From: Allolobophora icterica
Lineage: Eukaryota > Annelida > Clitellata > Crassiclitellata > Lumbricidae
DNA length: 64,000 bases
Direction of reading: 5' to 3'
Assembly (NCBI GenBank): GCA_963556255.1
Contig: OY744611.1
Location: 5,002,236 to 5,066,235 of the forward strand
A program made the position numbers and the translations under genes. The notes below the pieces were generated by a model. That model worked only from the letters and a program-made list of their open reading frames with translations. It searched no databases and was not told where the DNA came from. Below, piece by piece: positions 56,655-64,000 of this stretch. The stretch's first letter is position 1; each line of letters opens with the position of its first letter.

Positions 56655-57575
56655 TATATTAATAACATTATATTTTTATATTTATTTTTATTTATCGCTC
56701 CTTGCCTTAGTAACTCGTCGCATATACCAACTATCTCATTTCTCACTCCAGTATTGCCCGCCTCAAAGCTGGCCATTCGCAGAGATAACATTTCTATTTA
56801 TGCATTAGGATCTTGAGGAATAACGATGCGCCGTGGGCCTATTCCTTTACCTAGCGTCTTTGACATCATCGCATCCCATAATTATAGGTTTAATATTTTT
56901 TTTATATTTTAAGCCCTTAGAGGATTTTGGTTTACTTGGATTTTTCGGCTGCCTCATAGCATTCGTTACCTTCAGAATCTCGGCATATTTTTCCATTTCG
57001 TTTGCATTGAAAATCGACTCGTCCGGTATGAGCATCATTAATAATTCCCAAAGACCTGGAGTTCCTTCGTAAATCTTATCGCCTACCGTTACGTTACTGC
57101 CGTTGATCGATATAGGGCGGTCGCCTATATAAAATTTACCGTCTTTAGAGTTTATTCCGAACGTTGTGTCTGCCGTCTTTTTATCGGACGCGTATTGGTG
57201 CAGGTACTTCACCGCAATATCTCCTAGTTCTAAGGTTTTAATGTCTTCTACCGGGTCTTCTCCGTAAGCCTCTATCGAAGGGTATTGAGGAAACTGAATG
57301 GCTTTTAACGATGCCGAAATAGAAGCGGGAAGCGCTTTTAAAGCGTTAGCTGTCTCTGCCGAGTTTTCTTTTATAGTCGATAACAAAGCCTTTTGTTCCT
57401 TCGAAATTGTTGATTGCGAGTCGACTATTGGTTTGTAGAACCGCGTTAACTCTCGTTGTAGTTCTATATCTTCTAATCTCTCGGCTAAAAGTTTTGTCGA
57501 ATATTCTTCTTCGATTTCAGAAACTACTCAACGATAAAATCTCTTTTTGCGGGATGGGAGTTTTAGAAACGACAT
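56655..57575 (-). pseudogene. DUF8207-like protein
   Basis: ATG 57575. An N-terminal stretch with a stop (TGA about 57526) precedes a long open block (57386-56847). It reads LGDIAVKYLHQYASDK, then TTFGINSKDGKFYIGDRPIS, then YEGTPGLWELLMMLIPDES. This matches my memory of DUF8207, a domain of unknown function found beside PolB genes in invertebrate genomes. A Lys/Pro-rich linker follows, and after a frameshift near 56850 a C-terminal part (SFEAGNTGVRNEIVGICDEL) runs to about 56655. Role unknown; its conserved place beside virion genes suggests a virion or assembly protein. Confidence 0.65.
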
Positions 57576-58000
57576 TATATTTTATTTATATAAGCTTATA
57601 GCTATATTTTTTAAACTTAAATTCGAACATAAATTCAGACGTAAATTCGAACGTTGATTTCACGTTCCCGTTAAAACGTTCTAGTAAAATGTTAATTTTT
57701 CTGTGCTAACTTTGGTTTTATTTTAATTTTTTTTTTGCGAGACCGACGACCTGGGTTGAATTGTGATCGCTCGTTGTGCGAAAATCTCCCGACGCTGTGA
57801 GCCCGGTTGTCTTATAGCCCGATGCGTTACTTCATTAGGCAACCAAAATACTGATTCTGGTCGAGTTCTAACTCTGCTCGGAGAATTGCGTTTTGTTATA
57901 AACTTGTGTACAGAATTGCGTTTTGTTATAAACTTGTGTATTGGCATACCGTATCGAGACATTATATATTATATATATTATTTATATTTATAATATCTCT
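57576..58000. other. Intergenic gap between virus genes
   Basis: AT-rich with a duplicated attgcgttttgttataaac (57885-57905 and 57918-57937). I see no gene. The region may hold promoter elements of the downstream DUF8207-like gene. Confidence 0.4.
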
Positions 58001-58624
58001 CTACAGAATCATACCAAGAATCGGATCAACGATTGGAATACTAGAAAGTACTTTTGAAATAGGATTGTCGTTTCCAAGGAAAAATCCTGCACCATTGACA
58101 AATCCAGAACCTCTGCGCATGTACAGTCCTTCTCCTACACCGTCTAATCCCGATCCTGACCATGGTTTCAGGTAAAGACCTGCTGCGTGTGGAACCATCT
58201 TGTAGCTTCTTCCTCCTTTCTTTATGTATAAAGCACTTCCATTAACACCCGATCCCATTATCTTGCTAACTCCTGTACTCGCTATTCCGCTTAAAGCTCC
58301 AGTTGCAAGACTTGGCGGAACGTTAGAAAATAGAAATTTTCCAGCTGTAGCTAGAAGTGGTAATAACGCTGGAAGGAAACCACCTTCAACTTTCATATTA
58401 TGGTGTATTTGCGTTTTACTCATTTTGATCGTAGTACCAGTTGCATTCTGATACGCGTTGGTCATTTTATTCATTTGTGCTCGTGTAAGAGCTAAAACAT
58501 GTTCCCCGGATAGATCGCCGTGAGCTAGTCTTATACTCGTTCCTGTCCCTGTCTCAACTACGCGTTTAATTTTGTCCTTTTGGTCTTCCGAAACATTAGC
58601 TTTTACATTCGTAAATCGGGTCAT
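58001..58624 (-). CDS. Minor capsid-type protein with hydrophobic core and glycine-rich tail
   Basis: 207 codons without a break. ATG 58624 is preferred over an upstream in-frame start because a conserved-looking basic N-terminus begins there. Residues 1-75: charged, with ETGTGTSIRLAHGDLSGEHV and ATGTTIKMSKTQIHHN. About 80-115: hydrophobic LLPLLATAGKFLFSN and LATGALSGIASTGVSK. C-terminal part: repeated glycine units (GLYLKPW, GEGLYMRRGSG, GAGFFLGND) and a hydrophobic end (DPILGMIL). This layout resembles pX/minor capsid proteins of adenovirus-like and adintovirus-like viruses. The frame is the only virion gene here with no interruption. Confidence 0.7.
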   Translation of the reverse strand: MTRFTNVKANVSEDQKDKIKRVVETGTGTSIRLAHGDLSGEHVLALTRAQMNKMTNAYQNATGTTIKMSKTQIHHNMKVEGGFLPALLPLLATAGKFLFSNVPPSLATGALSGIASTGVSKIMGSGVNGSALYIKKGGRSYKMVPHAAGLYLKPWSGSGLDGVGEGLYMRRGSGFVNGAGFFLGNDNPISKVLSSIPIVDPILGMIL

Positions 58625-58674
58625 TTTATGTATATAATCGAAATTAAAAACTTTAATACCACAATAGTTAATTT

Positions 58675-59468
58675 TCACCCTTCTCTAATTTTAAACCTGA
58701 TCGACAACTCATCTCCTCTAAGGTTGATTAGTTTTCCATTTTGGTCTGTAAGTTTTGTTTACATAACCGAAATCGTAAATAGTGTAATAGAAAGATATAC
58801 TAAATTAACGGGCACTTCAATAATCTTGTATCCGGGGCCTACATTTGGGGAAAAGGAATATATATTGTTTTCCGTTGTTCCGTTAGAGTACGAAGATCCG
58901 ATTGCGTCACTGGTTACTCTCGAACTATTTACGTTCATTATGTTTACTATCTTCTCCAATTCGTTATATCCTTCTGAATATACTTGGCTATTAAATCCTA
59001 AAACAGTTCTAATCAGTCCACGAATGTCAAATCAACCTGATAGTTAGCACCGATATCTAACGCCGACTTCAAAGTATTGTTGTTCGTTTGTAATGTTATA
59101 CAGTACGCCTCTCCCGTCTCGTCATGATGTTTGTTTTCTTCTTTCATGATTCTTCGAATGTTTTCGTTTATATCTACGATTTCGTAAATCCCTTCTGGGA
59201 CTCTTATAGTAAACCACGTTCTACCATTATCCGGCGAATAAATAAAGTTGTTATTCGTGGCGTCGATATTTGGGAAGGAGTAATACGTCTCAAGAGTAAC
59301 AAGAGCCATTTCATACTTTTTGTTTTTGTCAAGTTGAATCAGAGGATTAAATTTAGTTCTAATTTGCGTGCTCCTTTCGCTCACCAAAATGCTAAATGAC
59401 TCTTTAGGCTCCGTGTTACGAGCGATCTTTTCTGTGTTGAGAACTATCTTTTCTAACCGCGCCTCCAT
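58675..59468 (-). pseudogene. Penton- or fibre-like virion protein, frameshifted
   Basis: First gene of the virus in transcription order. ATG 59468 (MEARLEKIVLNTEKIARN) begins a short coiled segment. Then comes a beta-rich domain (KFNPLIQLDKNKKYEMALVT, then ETYYSFPNID) with GRTWFTIRVPEGIYEIVDIN, typical of a jelly-roll-type domain. After a frameshift near 59013 the reading continues LIRTVLGFNSQVYSEGYN, and a second frameshift near 58757 leads to LTDQNGKLINLRGDELSIRF and a stop at 58675. I recall relatives in many invertebrate PolB-containing elements, always unnamed. Penton or vertex role is inferred from domain type and position. An upstream in-frame start (59594) exists but has no support. 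Confidence 0.6.
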
Positions 59469-59594
59469 TATGTATATAATATCGAGGGTTTTAAGGCAGA
59501 ACAGCGTAACTACGTTCTTCAACATTCCGAGAAAAACGAAGAAAACGAACATTTTAGTAGAAAAATTTGATTTAATCATTTCTGTCTTAAACAA

Positions 59595-60419
59595 TGAAAA
59601 TTATTTATAGCAAAATGCTTAACAATATCGATCCTTTTGAAGATGCATTAAAGCATGTATTGTATTGTTGACAAATAATGTGGTAATTAATTGAAATTTA
59701 TCAAAATTTGACATGATACACCCTTTTGGCAAGAGAAAATAAAATGATATATAACACCGTAATTTCTGTGTAATTTGCCCCACAGCCACCGAAAACAAAA
59801 ACCTGAACCAATATTTTAGTCATACTCCACATTGCACAATCAACTAAATAAAAAAAGTCTACAATTATGGTCGAAAACAATAATTTTCATGAAGATACAA
59901 CCTTCTGGTGTAAAATTGTTTATCCTCTGAATTTGTTATGACATTGCAATTACACTGTTTGATTCTCTGAACTGCTACCTTACCTAGATAAGAGCAGTTT
60001 CATTCACATCAAATTAAAACTAATGCAACATTCAACAATATTTCTACCCCTTTGTTAACAAGGACAGTGTAAAACAGTCAGTATCATTACTATGAAGAAA
60101 TGTAATGCGCATATCAGGTGTTGAAGGTATAATATTCGATTAATATTATTTAATCATCCTGCAGGTCCTCTTCTATAAAATTTCTATGGATTGAGTGCAG
60201 AGTGGCTGTAGTAAGCAGTCTCTGACCGTGCTAACAGAAAAACTGTAATGAATTTCAATTTATTGTATCATCAGCCAAAAAACGATGTTTGTACAAAACG
60301 TGAACAATACAACAGAAACAATGTTTCAGAAAAAAATTGAAATACAGTCAGCATTCTCAAAGCAAATGGAACGTACAGAAAAAGCACGATCAGAAAAGGT
60401 TGCTGACAAAGGAAAGGTA
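59595..60419. other. AT-rich flank, no gene recognised
   Basis: Possible outer part of the endogenous virus and host flank. No terminal inverted repeat matching the 46-kb side was seen. Confidence 0.4.
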
Positions 60420-63345
60420 TTTCACTTAGATGGTGGCAGTAAACTGATCGACAAGAGTGACACTTGATTGCAGTTGCGATGGTGGAAGTAAACTGATCGA
60501 CAAGAGTGACACTTGATTGTAGTTCTTCTGATGAGATAGGGGTAGGAAACTGACTGACAAGAGTGACACTTGATTGCACTTCTTCTGATGACATGGTTTT
60601 AGGAAACTGATTGACAACAGTGACACTTGATTGTAGTTGCGATGGTGGTAGTAAACTGATCGACAAGAGTGACACTTGATTGTAGTTCTTCTGATGAGAT
60701 AGGGGGTAGGAAACTGATTCACAAGAGTGACACTTGATTGCAGTTCTTCTGATGAGATGGTGGTAGGAAACTGATAGACAAGAGTGACACTTGATTGCAT
60801 TTCTTCTGATGCGATGGTGGTAGGAAACTGATTGACAAGACTGACACTTGATTGTAGTTCTTCTGATGACATGGGGTGGGAAACTGATTGACAAGAGTGA
60901 CACTATACTGCAGTTTTTCTTTTGAGCTGGGGTATGAAAATGATTGACAAGAGTGACAATTGATTGTAATTCTTCTTCTGAGAATGGGTACGAAACTGAT
61001 TGACAAGAGTGACACTTGACTGCAGTTCTTCTGAGCAAGGGGTAGGAAACTGATCGACAAGAGTGACACTCGATTGTAGTTCTTCTGATGAGATAGGGGT
61101 AGGAAACTGATTCACAAGAGTGACACTTGATTGCAGTTCTTCTGATGACATGGTTTTAGGAAACTGATTGACAACAGTGACACTTGATTGTAGTTGCGAT
61201 GGTGGTAGTAAACTGATCGACAAGAGTGACACTTGATTGTAGTTCTTCTGATGAGATAGGGGGTAGGAAACTGATTCACAAGAGTGACACTTGATTGCAG
61301 TTCTTCTGATGAGATGGTGGTAGGAAACTGATAGACAAGAGTGACACTTGATTGCATTTCTTCTGATGAGATGGTCGTAGGAAACTGATTGACAACAGTG
61401 ACACTTGATTGTAGTTCTTCTGATGCGATGGTGGTAGGAAATTGATTGACAAGAGTGACACTTGATTTTAGTTCGTCTGATGAGATAGGGGTAGGAAACT
61501 GATCGAAAAGAGTGACACTTGATTGCAGTTCTTCTGATGAGATGAGTGGGTAGGAAACTGATTGACAAGAGTGACACTTTACTGTAGTTCTTCTTTTGAG
61601 CTGGGGTATGAAACTGATCGACTAGAGTGGCACCTGATTGTAGTTCTTCTTCTGAGATCGGGGTAGGGAACTGATTGACAAGAGTGACACTTGATTGCAC
61701 TTCTTCTGATGACATGGTGGTAGGAAACTGATTGACAACAGTGACACTTGATTGTAGTTGCGATGGTGGTAGTAAACTGATCCACAAGAGTGACACTTGA
61801 TTGTAGTTCTTCTGATGAGATAGGGGGTAGGAAACTGATCTACAAGAGTGACACTCGATTGTAGTCCTTCTGATGACGTGGTGGTAGGAAATTGATTGAC
61901 AAGAGTGACACTTGATTGTAGTTCTTCTGATGAGATAGGGGTAGGAAACTGATCGACAAGAGTGACACTTGATTGCAGTTCTTCTGATGAGATGAGGGGG
62001 TAGGAAACTGATTGACAAGAGTGACACTTTACTGTAGTTCTTCTTTTGAGCTGGGGTATGAAACTGATCGACTAGAGTGGCACTTGATTGTAGTTCTTCT
62101 TCTGAGATCGGGGTATGGAACTGATTGACAAGAGTGACACTTGATTGCACTTCTTCTGATGATATGGTGGTAGGAAACTGATTGACAACAGTGACACTTG
62201 ATTGTAGTTGCGATGGTGGTAGTAAACTGATCCACAAGAGTGACACTTGATTGTAGTTCTTCTGATGAGATAGGGGGTAGGAAACTGATCTACAAGAGTG
62301 ACACTCGATTGTAGTTCTTCTGATGACGTGGTGGTAGGAAATTGATTGACAAGAGTGACACTTGATTGTAGTTCTTCTGATGAGATAGGGGTAGGAAACT
62401 GATCGACAAGAGTGACACTTGATTGCAGTTCTTCTGATGAGATGAGGGGGTAGGAAACTGATTGAAAAGAGTGACACTTGATTGCAGTTCTTCTGTTGAG
62501 ATAAAGGGGGAGGAAACTGATTGACAAGAGTGACACTTGATTGCATTTCTTCTGATGAGATGGTGGTAGGAAACTGATTGAAAACAGTGACACTTGATTG
62601 TAGTTCTTCTGATGCGATGGTGGTAGGAAACTGATTGACAAGACTGACACTTGATTGTAGTTCTTCTGATGAGATAGGGTGGGAAACTGATTGACAAGAG
62701 TGACACTTTACTGCAGTTTTTCTTTTGAGCTGGGGTATGAAACTGATTGACAAGAGTGACACTTGATTGTAATTCTTCTTCTGAGAATGGGTATGAAACT
62801 GATCGACAAGAGTGACACTCGATTGTAGTTCTTCTGATGACATGGTGGTAGGAAACTGATTGACAACAGTGACACTTGATTGTAGTTGCGATGGTGGTAG
62901 TAAACTGATCGACAAGAGTGACACTTGATTGTAGTTCTTCTGATGAGATAGGGGGTAGGAAACTGATTGACAAGAGTGACACTTGATTGCACTTCTTCTG
63001 ATGCGATGGTGGTAGGAATTTGATTGACAAGAGTGACACTTGATTGTAGTTCTTCTGATGAGATAGAGGTAGGAAACTGATCGACAAGAGTGCACTTGAT
63101 TGCAGTTCTTCTGATGAGATGAGGGGGTAGGAAACTGATTGACAAGAGTGACACTTTACTGCAGTTCTTCTTTTGAGCTGGGGTATGAAACTGATCGACA
63201 AGAGTGACACTTGATTGTAGTTCTTCTTCTGAGAATGGGGTACGAAAGTGATTGTCAGTAGTGGCCCCTTCTGAGAAAGGGTTAGGAAACTGACTGACAA
63301 GAGTGACACTTGACTGAAGTTCGTCTGAGAAGGGAGTAGGAAACT
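60420..63345 (-). repeat. 57-bp minisatellite (19 codons), ~50 units, with ~450-bp higher-order period
   Basis: Unit: ggaaactgattgacaagagt, then gacacttgattgcagttctt, then ctgatgagatggtggta, with many variants. Neighbouring units differ but blocks repeat: 61579-62028 and 62029-62478 are nearly identical (offset 450). Because 57 is a multiple of three and the unit has no stops on the minus strand in any frame, three reading frames are open over long distances (up to 730 codons at 63095-60903). The frame reading SSEELQSSVTLVNQFPTTI looks the most protein-like (acidic and polar, 19-residue repeats). The array could end a real protein (next entry) or be non-coding. Confidence 0.9.
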
Positions 63346-63600
63346 AATCGACAAGAGTAACATGTTATTGTAGTTTGTCTGCGAATACAGCAGCAGCTGG
63401 CTGCTTAACAGCAGCAGCAGAAACCATTTCATGAATGATAGATTTCTTTGCATTTGACAACTGTCTCAATGTAGAGTACTTATCTGCTGATTTCTTGATG
63501 CACTTTTTTCTTCCATGACTGCTAAATTCATCATACCATGAATTGCAATGTCCAGCAGTTGAACGATGACTTTGCCTTTGTTTTGACTGAATAATGAATT
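63346..63600 (-). other. Possible coding sequence leading into the minisatellite
   Basis: Reading into the array on the minus strand, one frame gives CIKKSADKYSTLRQLSNAKK, then SIIHEMVSAAAVKQPAAAVF before a stop just inside the array. An alternative frame (from 63453) starts with a signal-peptide-like MKWFLLLLLSSQLLLYS. Neither matches a family I know. If either is real, the gene continues into the minisatellite and its frame is uncertain. Confidence 0.3.
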
Positions 63601-64000
63601 AAAAATTAAACACACATAAACAGGGTCATGTTATATTATGTATTTATGAATGTATTTCATTAGTAGCCTCTTTTGATATGGGTTCTTAGAGGCGACCAAC
63701 GGGTGGGGTTAACAGCTTGTTTAAGGTCAGCGCTATTTTCGAACCATTGATCTACCCGAATATGACTTAAAGTCTGACGCTCAAATGAATTTGTCATCCA
63801 TGCAGCAATCTATCCATATTTGCAGCGGGTCTTCTAAATAGAACACTTAGGCATTGCTAAAATGAATGAAAATATTGTGAAGCTTTTGTGCCATTTGGTT
63901 GTATCTTAGACATGCAGCAATCTGGTTTGAACTAATCTACACATTTGACACTAATTTCTTTGCCACAAGGTTGTATCTTGAAGATGCAACACTCTGGCAG
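63601..64000. other. No recognisable feature
   Basis: Unique sequence with a short near-repeat: gttgtatctta gacatgcagcaatctgg (63898) and gttgtatctt gaagatgcaacactctgg (63971). No gene. Confidence 0.35.

Larger units (their letters stand above)
46268..59594 (-). mobile_element. Decayed endogenous DNA virus, Polinton/Maverick/adintovirus-like
   Basis: About ten viral-type genes lie on one strand without host genes between them: virion proteins (59.5-54.8 kb), SAP protein, family-B DNA polymerase, adenain-like protease, two fibres and an integrase tail. That combination of PolB, adenain-type protease, capsid-type proteins and retroviral-type integrase defines Polinton/Maverick and adintovirus genomes. 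Most genes carry stops or frameshifts. The integrase is deleted except its C-terminal tail, and no packaging ATPase was seen. A repeat of about 1.2 kb is inserted at 52800-54025. I could not find terminal inverted repeats at either side, so true limits are unknown. A virus of animals in origin, not an active one. Confidence 0.88.

Noticed and set aside
46509..59610. Plus-strand frames of 60-155 codons in the virus locus
   Set aside because: Antisense shadows of the minus-strand viral genes, without motifs; the plus-strand frame at 50521-50706 is explained by the inverted duplication.
60903..63095. A 730-codon gene
   Set aside because: Other frames of the same strand are also open through the array, so length alone is no evidence; kept as minisatellite with possible coding role.
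60420..63345. CRISPR array
   Set aside because: Units of 57 bp without unique spacers, in an animal genome; a minisatellite.

Overview
This window is animal (metazoan) nuclear DNA dominated by transposable elements. I infer a marine invertebrate, because AGGCCTA-type motifs are frequent and L2/CR1-like LINEs, hAT elements and GTAT/GAAT/AT microsatellites are abundant; I cannot name the phylum. Nothing suggests bacterial gene organisation. Most long reading frames belong to mobile elements, minisatellites or decayed multi-copy genes.

Layout. 1-1310 is a ~345-bp satellite. 1700-3690 is a decayed multi-copy gene split by a LINE 3' end. 3868-4350 is a ~162-bp tandem repeat, and 4962-5347 is a GTAT microsatellite. 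From 5.3 to 20 kb lie DNA transposons. Several are delimited by perfect 8-bp target-site duplications (6721-7791, 14819-16091, 16663-18793), and one unclassified transposon gene at 10.56-12.49 kb carries an RTE LINE insertion with its own 10-bp duplication. 20.1-22.2 kb holds a decayed plus-strand beta-propeller gene; its better-preserved paralogue lies at 35.4-41.1 kb on the minus strand, with a possible CARD-like first exon. 22.98-27.58 kb looks like a composite DNA transposon with an L2-like LINE inside. 28.0-33.97 kb is a LINE-rich interval with a 1222-bp hAT element inserted into a reverse transcriptase and an almost perfect palindrome of about 490-bp arms. 36615-38645 is another 8-bp-TSD transposon built as an inverted dimer, and 43394-44564 is a non-autonomous hAT-type element.

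The most interesting object is 46268-59594: about 13 kb, all on the minus strand, forming a decayed endogenous DNA virus of Polinton/Maverick/adintovirus type. In transcription order it has a penton- or fibre-like virion protein, a glycine-rich minor capsid protein, a DUF8207-like protein, a second small virion candidate, a probable major capsid protein, a SAP + NUMOD-like protein, a family-B DNA polymerase (SAP domain, zinc finger, exonuclease with an embedded HNH/endonuclease-VII-like module, palm motifs), an adenain-like cysteine protease, and two tandem fibre/discoidin genes. The second fibre gene is fused in frame to the chromodomain-like tail of an otherwise deleted integrase. I saw no packaging ATPase. 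Most of the genes carry stops or frameshifts, and a 1.2-kb hairpin-rich repeat has inserted between the SAP gene and the polymerase, so this is a fossil and not an active virus.

60.4-63.35 kb is a 57-bp minisatellite (19 codons) with a ~450-bp higher-order period. It stays open in several minus-strand frames and may be the 3' part of a coding sequence.
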